The translations under genes were made by a program, and so were the position numbers. The notes beneath the pieces were generated by a model, which was not told where the DNA came from, made no database searches, and saw nothing but the letters and a program-made list of their open reading frames with translations. A stretch of DNA of 64,000 bases from positions 1,281,348 to 1,345,347 of the forward strand of contig NC_017946.1 in assembly GCF_000263735.1 (NCBI RefSeq). Direction: 5' to 3'. The stretch is from Pyrococcus sp. ST04 (lineage in GTDB: Archaea; Methanobacteriota_B; Thermococci; Thermococcales; Thermococcaceae). Positions 10,116-19,408 of the stretch are shown in pieces; position 1 is the stretch's first letter; each line of letters begins with the position of its first letter.

Positions 10116-11840
10116 ATGAAATTGTTCGGAGGTTCGTCATTTGCAATCGTTGAGAATGATTCAGCTAGAATATTTATGCACGATACAGAATACTTTTCCA
10201 TTAAAGTGAGAATTCTAGGAAATGTTCTCGTGAAGAGAAAAAAGGCACTTAGAGGAAATTTATATAGGGAAACAATAGTAGTTGCTAACCCAACAAAAAG
10301 CAAAGTTCAATACGAGGCAAACCTCTATGTGAAACCAAAATTTAGAGATATCTTCGAGGTCAGAGGAATTCACCCCAGTATTGATAGAATTCCTGAAGCC
10401 TCAAGAGGTACATTTAAGTATAGAGGAATTGACGGTATAGTAAGGGAATTTTCCATAAGTATAAGAAAAGGAAAGGGGGAGCTATCCCCATACTCCTGGG
10501 AAAAGATAGTCGTTGAAGGAGAGATCAAAAATATCTTTAATCACATCCCACACTCTCCTAGAATTTTCGCAAAGGGATTGTGGGGTCTTTTAGAAAAGGC
10601 CTTGCAAGATATAAGGGCCCTAAGTGTTCTTATAAACTCTAATCCAATTTTATTCGCTGGAATCCCTGACTTTTTCTGTGTTTTTGGTAGAGACTCTATA
10701 ATATCCTCTCTGTTTCTCCTCCCTTATACCCCAGAATATGCCAAAGGGACTCTCAAGGTTCTCGCTAGTCTTCAAGGTAAAAACTTTAACAGCCATACTC
10801 TCGAAGAACCTGGGAAAATACCCCATGAATATAGGGTTGGAGAGCTTTCACTATCAGGAAAGTTACCGTTCTCCCCCTATTATGGGTCAATTGATGCAAC
10901 ACCTCTCTTTCTAATACTCGCGGAGGAATATCTAAAGTGGACTAATGATGAAGAGACAATAAAAGGGATTGGAAAAAATATAGAAATGGCCTTTGAGTGG
11001 GTTCTGGGAAAGCTTAGAGAAGGGTACATATATTATGAGTATTCAAATCCCTTCAGACCTATGAATCAGGGATGGAAAGATTCTGCAAATGGGATTCCGG
11101 ACGAAAATGGGATACCAGTGAAACCTCCAATAGCCCTCGTTGAGGTGCAAGGATATGCGTATGCAGCTCTGGTCAACTCGTACATTTTTGAGGATATAGT
11201 GGACGTTGACACAAAGAAACTCATAAATGAGGGGAAAAAGCTCAAAAAAAGGTTCAATAAGGATTTCATTGCTAGGAAGAAGAAATTTTATAAACTTGCT
11301 AAAAACTCCAGCGTGCTTGCATCTAACCAAGGGCACCTACTGGTTAGTGGAATAGCGGACTATCCTAACATTATAGTAGACTCTTTATTTTCAGAAAACA
11401 TCATGACTAGATGGGGAATCAGGACGCTAGCAGAGTATGAAAATGCATACGATCCGTTTAGCTATCACAATGGTAGCATATGGCCTCATGATAACGCCAT
11501 AATAGCCCTTGGCCTTCAAAAAAGTGGATTTCATGAAGAGGCAGAAGAACTTAGCTTGAGAGTTCTCTCGGCTCTTAGGGAGCTTAACTCAATACCTGAA
11601 CTTTATGCAGGTCTAGATTCCGAACTTCCTTTTGAAATCAAAAGAGCTAACAACCCACAGGCATGGAGTGCTACGTCAATATTCGCTTTTATCACGGCCT
11701 CTCTCGGAATTAGTCCCAATGAGATCGAAGAAGAGAAAACACTACTTCCGGATTTTAAGGTTTATCCAGTTTATATTGGAGGGAAAAAGATAAAGGTTGA
11801 GGTAAAGAATGGGGAAATTTTCACTTCAAGAATTCCCTAA
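10116..11840 (+). CDS. GH133/amylo-alpha-1,6-glucosidase-like glycosidase
   Basis: About 574 residues. The N-terminal beta-sandwich (about 1-180) resembles the bacterial debranching-enzyme N domain. The (alpha/alpha)6 barrel shows the COG3408 landmarks FGRDSIISSLF, LEEPGKIPHEYR, MNQGWKDSANGI, VEVQGYAYAAL and YHNGSIWPHDNAIIA. Such enzymes hydrolyse alpha-1,6 or related glycosidic bonds in glycogen-like oligosaccharides; the exact substrate here is unknown. There is no signal peptide, so it is cytosolic. A TATA-like tataaag (about 10088-10094) and gagagg before ATG 10116 support this start. Convergent overlap of 20 bases with the isomerase gene. Confidence 0.8.
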   Translation: MKLFGGSSFAIVENDSARIFMHDTEYFSIKVRILGNVLVKRKKALRGNLYRETIVVANPTKSKVQYEANLYVKPKFRDIFEVRGIHPSIDRIPEASRGTFKYRGIDGIVREFSISIRKGKGELSPYSWEKIVVEGEIKNIFNHIPHSPRIFAKGLWGLLEKALQDIRALSVLINSNPILFAGIPDFFCVFGRDSIISSLFLLPYTPEYAKGTLKVLASLQGKNFNSHTLEEPGKIPHEYRVGELSLSGKLPFSPYYGSIDATPLFLILAEEYLKWTNDEETIKGIGKNIEMAFEWVLGKLREGYIYYEYSNPFRPMNQGWKDSANGIPDENGIPVKPPIALVEVQGYAYAALVNSYIFEDIVDVDTKKLINEGKKLKKRFNKDFIARKKKFYKLAKNSSVLASNQGHLLVSGIADYPNIIVDSLFSENIMTRWGIRTLAEYENAYDPFSYHNGSIWPHDNAIIALGLQKSGFHEEAEELSLRVLSALRELNSIPELYAGLDSELPFEIKRANNPQAWSATSIFAFITASLGISPNEIEEEKTLLPDFKVYPVYIGGKKIKVEVKNGEIFTSRIP

Positions 11841-13269
11841 CATCTAAGGGATCCGTTAAATCTACTGGTTGTATTCCCCAAATTTTTGCCACAAACTTAA
11901 TTTCCTCCGTAAAGTCTCCTGGAACGAGTGATAGGTGATTTGCTCCCATGACTTGGATGAAATCCTGTGCATCTAATGGGTTTTTGATTGCCGTATGAGG
12001 CCACTGCTTTCCCCACTTGAGCTTTTTCTCAAGTTCTTCAGTTATTTCTACGCCCTCAGCCAAGAAATACAGGAGGTAATACTCCCCGTTTCTTCTTATG
12101 AGCCTAGCAACCGTGAACTCTGCAGGAGGTGTTCTGTAAGTTAAGGCCCCTCCACTCTTTCCTTGGCACTGGCCCTGGATAGTGACTCTTCTTAAGTTCT
12201 CCTCCGGATCATCACTAAGCGCAGCATAATAAAGGGACGATGCTCCACAGTTTGCTATTATAACCACATCATCATCAACATATTTTATATCCCCGAACAA
12301 TGGAGGTTTTCCGCTTAGGTAGTAGAGAAGGGAAGAAGAGATAGTCCCTTTTATGTCCCCTTCACATGTAGCTGGAACTACGGGCTTTTTCCCGAATGCA
12401 TCCATATTAAACGGGAAGAATGCAGGAATTAAACAGGCAGTAACACCATAAATTTCACTAAGCTCTGGTTGGCACTTTATAGATAAGCCAATCACTTTGT
12501 CTTTGTATCTCTCCCACACTCTCTTAGCCCCAAGGTACAATCTTATTTGCTTCCTAAGTGACTCCTTTGTAAGCATGGTATCATCAAACTTTACTTCGGC
12601 TTTTTCAAGAAGCCAGGAATAAAATCTATCCACTTCCTCCTCTGAGGTCGCCTCCCCTTCTTTAATGATCACATACTGATCAAGCATTATGAAGTCTCCA
12701 ACAAATCTCTTAAGCATTGGAAGATCATCCATGAGATGCTCCATTCCGAGGGTATAAGTTCCTCCCAGCAATAGTAGAGATCCCTCAGAAATCCTTTTAA
12801 CTGCTTCGGCTGCTCTAACCCATGCCTTCACCAGCTCAACATCCCCTATGACCCTTGAATGCCTAATTGCATAGTTATTGACTGCTGATTCCCAAAGTGA
12901 AGCTCCTACAGAAGTAACACAAGTTGCACCAGCCCATGCAGGGTCTCCATCTGTATATAAGAGCACAGGAACGTTTGCTTTCCTTAAGAAGTAGGTAACG
13001 AGGTTGCTCTCTGTCCAGTGCCACAAGCCGATGACAACACCACTGAGGCCTATTTTTTTCACAAGCCTCCCAGCCCTTATCGCCTCATCAACAGAGTGTA
13101 TTCCAAATATCTCCTCTCCATACTTTCCCAACTCAGCATTTATGTCAACAACTTCAAATTCATTCTTTAATTCATCAATTAAATAATTATGCTTTTGTTT
13201 AATTGCTTCCTCTCTTTCTTTGGAAAGCGCGGTAGGCCGTGGATCCGTAAATGTTACGACCCCAATCAT
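11821..13269 (-). CDS. L-fucose/L-arabinose isomerase-like sugar isomerase
   Basis: This 482-residue protein resembles the FucI/AraA superfamily. It has a Rossmann-like N-terminal domain (GVVTFTDPRPTALSKEREEAI), a middle domain with LGGTYTLGMEH, and a C-terminal beta-barrel with the metal-ligand-like segments CQPELSEIYG and PATCEGDIKGTIS and with QCQGKSGGALTYRTPPAEFTV. It probably interconverts an aldose and a ketose in the cytosol using a divalent metal. GGAGGTGG precedes ATG 13269. It lies 11 bases downstream of the TrmB-like regulator on the same strand, so the two are likely one operon. Confidence 0.75.
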   Translation of the reverse strand: MIGVVTFTDPRPTALSKEREEAIKQKHNYLIDELKNEFEVVDINAELGKYGEEIFGIHSVDEAIRAGRLVKKIGLSGVVIGLWHWTESNLVTYFLRKANVPVLLYTDGDPAWAGATCVTSVGASLWESAVNNYAIRHSRVIGDVELVKAWVRAAEAVKRISEGSLLLLGGTYTLGMEHLMDDLPMLKRFVGDFIMLDQYVIIKEGEATSEEEVDRFYSWLLEKAEVKFDDTMLTKESLRKQIRLYLGAKRVWERYKDKVIGLSIKCQPELSEIYGVTACLIPAFFPFNMDAFGKKPVVPATCEGDIKGTISSSLLYYLSGKPPLFGDIKYVDDDVVIIANCGASSLYYAALSDDPEENLRRVTIQGQCQGKSGGALTYRTPPAEFTVARLIRRNGEYYLLYFLAEGVEITEELEKKLKWGKQWPHTAIKNPLDAQDFIQVMGANHLSLVPGDFTEEIKFVAKIWGIQPVDLTDPLDVREFLK

Positions 13270-13280
13270 TTTCCCACCTC

Positions 13281-14300
13281 CTATATTAGGGTAAGCTTCA
13301 ATTTTGTACTTTCATAATCTTCTAGAACAGCAAACATCCCTCCTATCTTAAAAACCCCATTTTCTGTCTCTAAATCAAAGTTATCTATCCCCTCCTCAAC
13401 TGCGAGAGTATATCCAACGACTCTACCATGAAGCTCTTTAGTTTCGCCTGTTTTTAAGTTCTTACCAATTATGCTTGCGATAATCTCTCTGCTTGAAATA
13501 TACCTTCTTATTAAGTCAACTGCATGGAAATTTGCAAAGAACCTTATTTCTTTTTCATTCTTTATGACCTCTAGAACTAATGGAGAATCCCTAAAAGCCT
13601 CCCGAATAAAGCTATATTGGGCAAATATTATTTCCGGAAAAGTAGCTTTAAATGCAGGAGGATTTTTTTCATTGAACCCTATGTTCTGAATATTTATAAC
13701 TTCGTTTCCATCAAACATCCCAATCAAGTGATTAAGCTTTCTGAACTTACGCACAAAGACGTTTCCTTCAATTTTCATATCCCCAACTACCTCAGGATTC
13801 TCTGTGTATATAGAGAGAGTTACTCCTCTCTTCAACGCACCCTCAAGAGATTTTTTAAACTCTTCCAGAAACTTTGCAGGGAGAATAAGGATAACTTCGT
13901 ATTCCGAGTTTGAAATTGATGATCGTATCATTTCAAATGCGATTTCAATATCATTTGTCCTCCAAATTCCATGCCTTTCAACTTTCTCTATTTTTGCCCT
14001 TGTTAGTTCCTTTTCGAGTTCCTCTTTTATTTTGTCAATCTCTTTTTTTAGGTTTAGGAATGCTATTGATGGAGGATAAGCAACGTAGACTTTCGGATTA
14101 CCTTCGATTTCACTCACAAATTTCCTAGATTTTAGGGATGCTATTGTGTCATATATTCTATTATATGGGACACCACTTCTCTCAGAGATTTCCCTGGCCG
14201 TGCTGGGACCACTTATAAGAAGTGTCCAGTAAACAAGAACTTCATACTTTGTAAATCCTATCCTTGTTAACATCCCAATAATTTTATCCTGCGTCTCCAT
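13281..14300 (-). CDS. TrmB-family sugar-responsive transcriptional regulator
   Basis: 339 residues. The N-terminal winged helix (about 1-75) has [18 protein letters not shown] and [21 protein letters not shown], the typical TrmB recognition region. A coiled linker ([13 protein letters not shown]) follows, then an effector-binding domain like that of TrmB and TrmBL proteins, which bind maltose, trehalose or glucose. It is divergent from the PfkB kinase with about 60 bases between and cotranscribed with the isomerase, so it probably controls this sugar module. No TGM-type palindrome (TATCACn5GTGATA) was found in the divergent spacer. Confidence 0.8.
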   Translation of the reverse strand: METQDKIIGMLTRIGFTKYEVLVYWTLLISGPSTAREISERSGVPYNRIYDTIASLKSRKFVSEIEGNPKVYVAYPPSIAFLNLKKEIDKIKEELEKELTRAKIEKVERHGIWRTNDIEIAFEMIRSSISNSEYEVILILPAKFLEEFKKSLEGALKRGVTLSIYTENPEVVGDMKIEGNVFVRKFRKLNHLIGMFDGNEVINIQNIGFNEKNPPAFKATFPEIIFAQYSFIREAFRDSPLVLEVIKNEKEIRFFANFHAVDLIRRYISSREIIASIIGKNLKTGETKELHGRVVGYTLAVEEGIDNFDLETENGVFKIGGMFAVLEDYESTKLKLTLI

Positions 14301-14362
14301 AGCTTTAGCACCTCTACCTTTATTTGAGCTTAGGGTAAATAATTATTTTGAGGGAAACAAAG

Positions 14363-15298
14363 ATGATAACGGCATTTGGAGAGGTGCTCATAGACTTTAT
14401 AGCAACTGAAGAGGGCGAGCTAAAAAGAGTCAAAACTTTTGAAAAACATCCAGGAGGCGCTCCGGCTAATGTTGCTGTGGGTGTGAGGAGATTAGGGGTA
14501 AACTCAGCACTAATCAGCAAAGTTGGAAATGACCCTTTTGGGGATTTCCTTTTAGAAAAATTAAGAGCAGAAGGAGTCAATACAGAAGGTGTTGTCGTTG
14601 ATAAGGAGAAGCATACAGGAGTAGTCTTCGTTCAGCTTAAAGGGGCAAAACCATCCTTCATTCTATACGATGGCGTCGCATACTTTAACTTAACTCCAAA
14701 AGACATCAACTGGGAGATACTGAACGCTTCTCATATAGTTCACTTTGGCTCAGTCTTGCTTGCAAGAAGGCCTAGCAGGGAAACCACCATAGAAGTTATG
14801 GAAAGGATCCAAGGGTATTCACTGATAAGCTTTGACGTGAATTTAAGGCCTGATCTGTGGAAGGGCCAAGAAGAAAAACTCGCAGACACATTAAGGGCAG
14901 TTATTGAACTCGTTGATATACTGAAAATGAGTGATGAAGAAGAAAAAATTTTGAGGGAAATGGGAATTGAGGCAGAGGGAAAGTTGATAACAGCAATAAC
15001 ACTTGGAAAAGAAGGGTGTATTTTGAAAAGTAGAGAAGATGAAGTCAAAGTTCCAGGATATCCAGTAAAGCCAGTAGACACTACTGGAGCAGGGGATGCA
15101 TTCACAGCGGCTCTACTAGTTGGAGTATTAGCTTTTAGGGAGTACCTAACATGGGCAACTCTTGAAAAGATTGGAAAATTCTCAAACCTTATCGCCGGGC
15201 TCTCAACCCTTAAGAGGGGTGCATGGAGTGTTCCTAAGAGAGAAGAAATTGAAAAGTATAGAGAAGCCAGGGAAATCCTTAAACTACTCAAGTTTTAA
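14363..15298 (+). CDS. PfkB-family sugar kinase (fructokinase/ribokinase-like)
   Basis: 311 residues with both PfkB signatures: an N-terminal HPGGAPANVAVGVRRLG (about 34) and the C-terminal DTTGAGDAFTAALLVG (about 236), where the aspartate is the catalytic base and GAGD forms the anion hole. It phosphorylates a hexose or pentose hydroxyl with ATP in the cytosol. Fructose is a guess from resemblance to fructokinases; the neighbouring aldose-ketose isomerase would supply a ketose. ATG 14363 is preceded by gaggga; an upstream TTG at 14348 would overlap that site. The 3' end overlaps the convergent GNAT gene. Confidence 0.85.
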   Translation: MITAFGEVLIDFIATEEGELKRVKTFEKHPGGAPANVAVGVRRLGVNSALISKVGNDPFGDFLLEKLRAEGVNTEGVVVDKEKHTGVVFVQLKGAKPSFILYDGVAYFNLTPKDINWEILNASHIVHFGSVLLARRPSRETTIEVMERIQGYSLISFDVNLRPDLWKGQEEKLADTLRAVIELVDILKMSDEEEKILREMGIEAEGKLITAITLGKEGCILKSREDEVKVPGYPVKPVDTTGAGDAFTAALLVGVLAFREYLTWATLEKIGKFSNLIAGLSTLKRGAWSVPKREEIEKYREAREILKLLKF

Positions 15299-15811
15299 AA
15301 TAGCAAACTCTCCAAACCTCATTATCTCTTTGAACCCCCTCTTCAAGTAGTACTCGTAAGCTTTAAGATTTGGAAAAGTCACCACATGTGGAACTTTTCC
15401 AATCTTTCTCAACCTCTCTATAGCAATTGTCAATAACTTTCCACCAATTCCTTTGCCTCTGTACTTTTCATCTACCATAAAGAATTCTATAAGCCCAACA
15501 GCTTCGCTCTCCTTAAGGTCATCTGGTATCCACCATATGTTCTTTCCCTTCAGATTGTAAACAAGCGCTACTGTCCCAACAATATTTTCCTTATCCTTTA
15601 CTATGTACAGTTCGTCAAACTCCTCTCCAAGCCTAAATTTAAGGAAGGGCCTATACACCCGACTAAATCCTTCAAAATCATCTACACTTGGCTTTCTATC
15701 GACCCATTCAAGAGCCGGATACTTTCCGTTAGTGCTCTGATATATTCTAAACACAAATCTCATAAGTTCAGACTCAAGCTTCTCTGGCTCATCAACTTTT
15801 AATATTTCCAT
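15284..15811 (-). CDS. GNAT-family N-acetyltransferase
   Basis: 175 residues with a GNAT fold. The pyrophosphate-binding motif A is FMVDEKYRGKGIGGKLLTIAI (the R/Q-x-x-G-x-G/A loop is RGKGIGG), and the C-terminal LKAYEYYLKRGFKE is motif B. It transfers an acetyl group from acetyl-CoA to an unidentified amine or protein N-terminus. Start ATG 15811 follows GGGAGGCG, and the start lies inside the end of the nitroreductase gene (20-base overlap), so the two are translationally linked. Confidence 0.85.
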   Translation of the reverse strand: MEILKVDEPEKLESELMRFVFRIYQSTNGKYPALEWVDRKPSVDDFEGFSRVYRPFLKFRLGEEFDELYIVKDKENIVGTVALVYNLKGKNIWWIPDDLKESEAVGLIEFFMVDEKYRGKGIGGKLLTIAIERLRKIGKVPHVVTFPNLKAYEYYLKRGFKEIMRFGEFAILKLE

Positions 15812-16343
15812 TCCATCGCCTCCCATAGAAGTTGTGATGAACTTTCCACCATTCAAACACCTCTTCTCCATGGGGAGGCTTTTTCTCACCTGGAAATCCA
15901 ATTGCAATTATAAATGGAACCCTTAGATGAGAGGGGATACCTAAGATTTTTCTGACATACTCTTCGGAATCTTCTCCCTCAAAGGTCTTTCTTTTCATAA
16001 TTTGTATCCACACGCTTCCTAGGCCTAGAGCAAACGTAGCAAGATGAATATGTTCCGCCACTATGGAAGCATCTTCGAGCCAGACATCACTCTTTCTTTC
16101 ATCTGCGATTATTGCTATTGCTAAAGAAGCTCCAGCTAAAGGTTCGACCCCAGGTTTAGCTTTTGACAACTGTTTAAGTATCCTCTTATCATCTATAACT
16201 ATAAACTCCCATGGTCTCCTATTGTGAGAACTCGGTGATAAGAATGCCGCCTTCAAAATAAGTCCAACTACTTCCTTTGGAATCTTTTCACGTTTAAAAT
16301 TTCTAATGCTTCTCCTTTTTCTTAGGACTTCGAAGAACTCCAT
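15792..16343 (-). CDS. nitroreductase-family FMN oxidoreductase
   Basis: 183 residues. The N-terminal EVLRKRRSIRNFKREKIPKE carries the FMN-phosphate arginines (RRSIRNF). SPSSHNRRPWEFIVI is the second FMN contact, and the C-terminal FIIAIGFPGEKKPP is the usual family ending. It probably reduces flavin-accessible substrates or quinones with NAD(P)H as a dimer in the cytosol; the substrate is unknown. First gene of a two-gene unit with the GNAT. Confidence 0.85.
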   Translation of the reverse strand: MEFFEVLRKRRSIRNFKREKIPKEVVGLILKAAFLSPSSHNRRPWEFIVIDDKRILKQLSKAKPGVEPLAGASLAIAIIADERKSDVWLEDASIVAEHIHLATFALGLGSVWIQIMKRKTFEGEDSEEYVRKILGIPSHLRVPFIIAIGFPGEKKPPHGEEVFEWWKVHHNFYGRRWNGNIKS

Positions 16344-16377
16344 ACAAAATGTAATGAAAATTAAAGAGCTAAAAATG

Positions 16378-16638
16378 TTAAGCTCTAACTACATTGTTCC
16401 AACTCATGCTTTTCTCGATAAGTTCCTCCAAAGTTATGTCCCTCTCTTCAATTTTCCTGCCTTTCAACTTTTCGGCAATTTGCTCTGCAGATATTTTTGA
16501 ATCATCGAAAATTACTTTTGCAATTTTCGCATAGGGATTTATGAACACCCTGTATATTGAATCTTCCTTTGAGAGTTCATACTGAATGACCATTGCTTCC
16601 TCTGGGGTTAGAGCTATCTCAAACTTGCCCTCTTTCAT
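16378..16638 (-). CDS. small protein coupled to the radical SAM gene
   Basis: An 86-residue acidic/basic protein (MKEGKFEIALTPEEAMVIQY). No family recognised. It looks like a compact alpha/beta fold with a strand (YRVFINPYAKIAKVIFDD) and charged helices, and no cysteines. It begins five bases after the stop of the large radical SAM gene, and the ribosome-binding site (ggtgat) overlaps that stop. Tight coupling suggests a partner of the radical SAM enzyme, for example for substrate or cofactor delivery; this is inference from position only. Confidence 0.7.
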   Translation of the reverse strand: MKEGKFEIALTPEEAMVIQYELSKEDSIYRVFINPYAKIAKVIFDDSKISAEQIAEKLKGRKIEERDITLEELIEKSMSWNNVVRA

Positions 16639-16643
16639 TCCAA

Positions 16644-18407
16644 TCACCTTGCAAAGTAGTTTTCTATCTCGATGTAGGTCTTCCTGTAAAGCTCGCTTCT
16701 CTTCATTTTTTCAACGAACTCCTTGGTTCTCACATACTTGTCCTTCATGTAGTCCCAGTCTGGATGTAGCTTCTTCCATTCTTCCCAGGAATAGCTGAAC
16801 TGCCTCTGCACCTTATCCCTGTATATTTCTGGGATAACGTTAAAGGTACAGAAGGGCACTATTCTACCATCGGGCATTGCATAATGGATAACACACCTCT
16901 CAACTCTCTCGACGTCGTAGTTATACTCATCCATGAAGTGCATCATTCCAAGGAAGAGTGTTCTCGTATGGAACTTACCAAGGGCGTCGTAGTTACCATA
17001 CATAAAGGCATTTTTTATCAAACCAAGTACATCCAAGCCCTTTGGAGCATTTTTCTCATCATAGAATTGCTTAAACTTCAAGAATACTGTTTCTCCTATG
17101 GCCTTTAACTTTGCAAGTCCTTTAAATCTTGCTTTTTCTATTTCGTCTGCTTTCTCGAGTAAAAACTCAACGAACCCCTCAACGTCGAGGAATCTTGGAA
17201 TTGGGATTACTTTCTTTTCTTCTTTATCTAAGAATACATAAGTAGCCGCCCCACACGCGAAATGACTTGTCATGTAGTATTTACTTCCTGTAAACACTTC
17301 AAAGAACCTAGCAATGTGTCCGGCTATCGGAATTGGATACCAGTCTTCCTTTGCTATGGCACCGTTGGTTTGCTCCTCGATTTTCTTTATTGCCCCTGCA
17401 ATAGTTATCCTGAACCTCTGCCTCTCCTTTTTTGGAACTCTTCCAACTAAGGAGATCGGCTGGAAGTTTACTCCCCTGACTATATCGAGGTGATTGAGAC
17501 CAAAGTTTATTATGGCTCCAGCTTCATGATCGTTAACGTTTCTTATAAGCGTTGGAACAAGAACAATTCCCGGACCTCCCGCTTTCCTGACGTTTTCGAA
17601 GATCAGAGGAATTTCCCAATGGTTCTTCCAGTTTGTCTGGGGAGTCATGCCATCATAACTTAAGTAGAGAGTATTAACTCCAGCCTCCCTTATCTTCTTT
17701 ACAAGTTCCGGCTCGAATGCGAGTCTTATTCCATCGGTATTTAGCTGTACATGATCATACCCTTCTTCTTTAGCGATTTTTATTATCTCTATTAGATCAT
17801 CCCTGAGCGTTGGCTCCCCTCCTGTGAATTGAACTGCATTTGCCCCTATTGGATGCTCCTTCTTTGCATTCCTCAGCATCATTCTAATTTGCTCTAGGGT
17901 GGGCTCGTATATTGGCTCTCCTTCCCTTGCATAGAAGAAACAGTACCAACAGTTAAGATTGCACCTATTGGTAAGGACTATGTTCAAAAGGCTTGTATGT
18001 GACCTATGCCTAGCACAAAGGCCACAATCGAAGGGACAATTGATACCTGTGTTTTCAACATTTACTGAGAAGAGCTTTTTCTCTTCAAACTTCCATCTTG
18101 AAAATCTGTAATATAGATCAACATCTTCATAATACAGGTCAGTTATCATGCCCTCTGGACACTTCTTCGTTATCCATACCATACCATCTTTTTCCCATAC
18201 TACGGCAGGAACTACTCTTCTACTTTCGGGGCATAGTGAATACGTTCTATGAGGAAGGGGAGAGCCATATCCTCTACTCGCAGTTCTTAGCATTTTTTCA
18301 AACTCTTCTTCAGAAATTTCGGGAAATTCTATAATTTCCCGCATTTTTTTGGTTAGAGTTTCGAATTCTTTTTCACCACTAGGTACCTCTCCCACGTTTT
18401 CAGCCAT
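16644..18407 (-). CDS. Tes/MJ0619-like radical SAM protein
   Basis: 587 residues. The radical SAM motif is TNRCNLNCWYCFF (C-x3-C-x2-C, about residue 146). It is preceded by CPFDCGLCARHRSH, the extra cysteine/histidine motif that marks the MJ0619 group, which includes tetraether lipid synthase (Tes) and related lipid-modifying enzymes. Further cysteines occur in SLCPESRR, HFACGAATY and CVIHYAMPDGRIVPFC, so three or more clusters are possible. The likely role is C-C bond formation or modification on archaeal membrane lipids. Whether it makes GDGT, bridged GMGT or something else cannot be told by eye. A TATA box is visible at about 18433-18450. Confidence 0.7.
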   Translation of the reverse strand: MAENVGEVPSGEKEFETLTKKMREIIEFPEISEEEFEKMLRTASRGYGSPLPHRTYSLCPESRRVVPAVVWEKDGMVWITKKCPEGMITDLYYEDVDLYYRFSRWKFEEKKLFSVNVENTGINCPFDCGLCARHRSHTSLLNIVLTNRCNLNCWYCFFYAREGEPIYEPTLEQIRMMLRNAKKEHPIGANAVQFTGGEPTLRDDLIEIIKIAKEEGYDHVQLNTDGIRLAFEPELVKKIREAGVNTLYLSYDGMTPQTNWKNHWEIPLIFENVRKAGGPGIVLVPTLIRNVNDHEAGAIINFGLNHLDIVRGVNFQPISLVGRVPKKERQRFRITIAGAIKKIEEQTNGAIAKEDWYPIPIAGHIARFFEVFTGSKYYMTSHFACGAATYVFLDKEEKKVIPIPRFLDVEGFVEFLLEKADEIEKARFKGLAKLKAIGETVFLKFKQFYDEKNAPKGLDVLGLIKNAFMYGNYDALGKFHTRTLFLGMMHFMDEYNYDVERVERCVIHYAMPDGRIVPFCTFNVIPEIYRDKVQRQFSYSWEEWKKLHPDWDYMKDKYVRTKEFVEKMKRSELYRKTYIEIENYFAR

Positions 18408-18542
18408 AACACCACCTGCCGATTTTTCTTGTTATAAGTATAAAAAGTTTTGCGTAAATATGAAGATACACATTCATAGGTGTGCAAAATTCTATTATCG
18501 AACACTCTTCCAAGTTTTGGTCATTAATGTCTTCAACTTTTG

Positions 18543-18593
18543 GTTGTAAACTTTGAGGTTCGGGGCAAACATTTATAAAAGTTTGTTCTAAAC
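18543..18593 (+). promoter_or_regulatory. mbs operon promoter with two SurR-like sites
   Basis: A TATA element (catttataaaa, about 18568-18578) lies about 25 bases before a likely start near 18604. It is bracketed by two perfect matches to the SurR half-motif GTTn3AAC: GTTGTAAAC at 18543-18551 and GTTCTAAAC at 18585-18593. The first is followed by another GTT after six bases (consensus five). The second lies between TATA and start, where bound SurR would block transcription. That agrees with the known release of SurR repression by elemental sulfur at this operon in P. furiosus. Confidence 0.7.
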
Positions 18594-18650
18594 CAATGGT
18601 GTATTTAGTGGAAAAAAATTTCATACGAAACTAGTTTTGGAGGGTCCAAA

Positions 18651-19157
18651 ATGGCTGAGGCCAGCCGAATTAGCAAGTTCCTTTATACGTTCATAGTCCT
18701 CTTCATTATATGGCTTTTCTTAACGGCAAGCGTTGATCCTCAGGAACTAACAATTGGTCTCGTATTCTCGTTCATAGTGGCACTGCTTACCCACGACATC
18801 TTCACCACTAGGGGCCTTGCTAATCTCCATCCAAGAAGAGTTGCATACTTCATAGCCTACATCCCATACTTTCTATGGGCTATGCTAATGGCAAATTTAG
18901 ATGTCGCTTACAGAGTTCTACACCCCAAGAGACCAATAAATCCGGGAATAGTAGAATGCAAGACAGAACTTAAAAATGAAGTTGGAAAACTGGCCCTAGC
19001 AAATTCCATAACTCTTACCCCAGGAACAATAACGCTAGATGTGGATGGAGACAGGTACTTCATTCACTGGATAGATGTTAAGGATGCCTCCGTAGAAGGA
19101 GCATCTGAGAACATAACGAGACCTTTTGAAAAGTTCCTGAAGGTGATTTTCGAATGA
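18651..19157 (+). CDS. mbsA: Mbs subunit A (MnhE-like antiporter subunit)
   Basis: This 168-residue membrane protein is homologous to the MnhE/MrpE subunit, with hydrophobic segments near the N-terminus (residues 10-50 and 65-90) and a soluble C-terminal part containing ANSITLTPGTITLDVDGD, the typical MrpE motif. It is the first gene of the mbs (earlier mbx) operon and part of the sodium-translocating membrane module that couples sulfane-sulfur reduction to an ion gradient. The start is preceded by ggaggg. Confidence 0.92.
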   Translation: MAEASRISKFLYTFIVLFIIWLFLTASVDPQELTIGLVFSFIVALLTHDIFTTRGLANLHPRRVAYFIAYIPYFLWAMLMANLDVAYRVLHPKRPINPGIVECKTELKNEVGKLALANSITLTPGTITLDVDGDRYFIHWIDVKDASVEGASENITRPFEKFLKVIFE

Positions 19158-19408
19158 TAGGAATTAACATTTATCTCCTAATCATAGCGATAGCAACCTT
19201 ACTTAGTATGTACAGAGTTTTCAGGGGACCAACAACCGTCGATAGGCTTGTTGCTGTAGATATTATGACAACAATCACAGTAGGACTAATGGTTCTCTTT
19301 GCCCTATACTATAAGAGGGCAATATTCTTGGATGTTGCACTTGTATACGCAATACTATCCTTTGCGGGAGTCATAGCATTTGCGAGATACTTGGAGGGAG
19401 GCCTATGA
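19154..19408 (+). CDS. mbsB: Mbs subunit B (MnhF-like)
   Basis: 84 residues, three transmembrane helices, with the MrpF pattern YRVFRGPTTVDRLVAVDI. Overlaps the end of mbsA by four bases (ATGA), so translation is coupled. A small membrane subunit of the Mrp-like antiporter module. Confidence 0.92.
   Translation: MIGINIYLLIIAIATLLSMYRVFRGPTTVDRLVAVDIMTTITVGLMVLFALYYKRAIFLDVALVYAILSFAGVIAFARYLEGGL

Noticed and set aside
8738-10303. A longer GatD starting at 10303
   Set aside because: The extra 83 residues overlap the divergent glycosidase start and are hydrophobic shadow sequence; the family start is MKAEEF at 10054.
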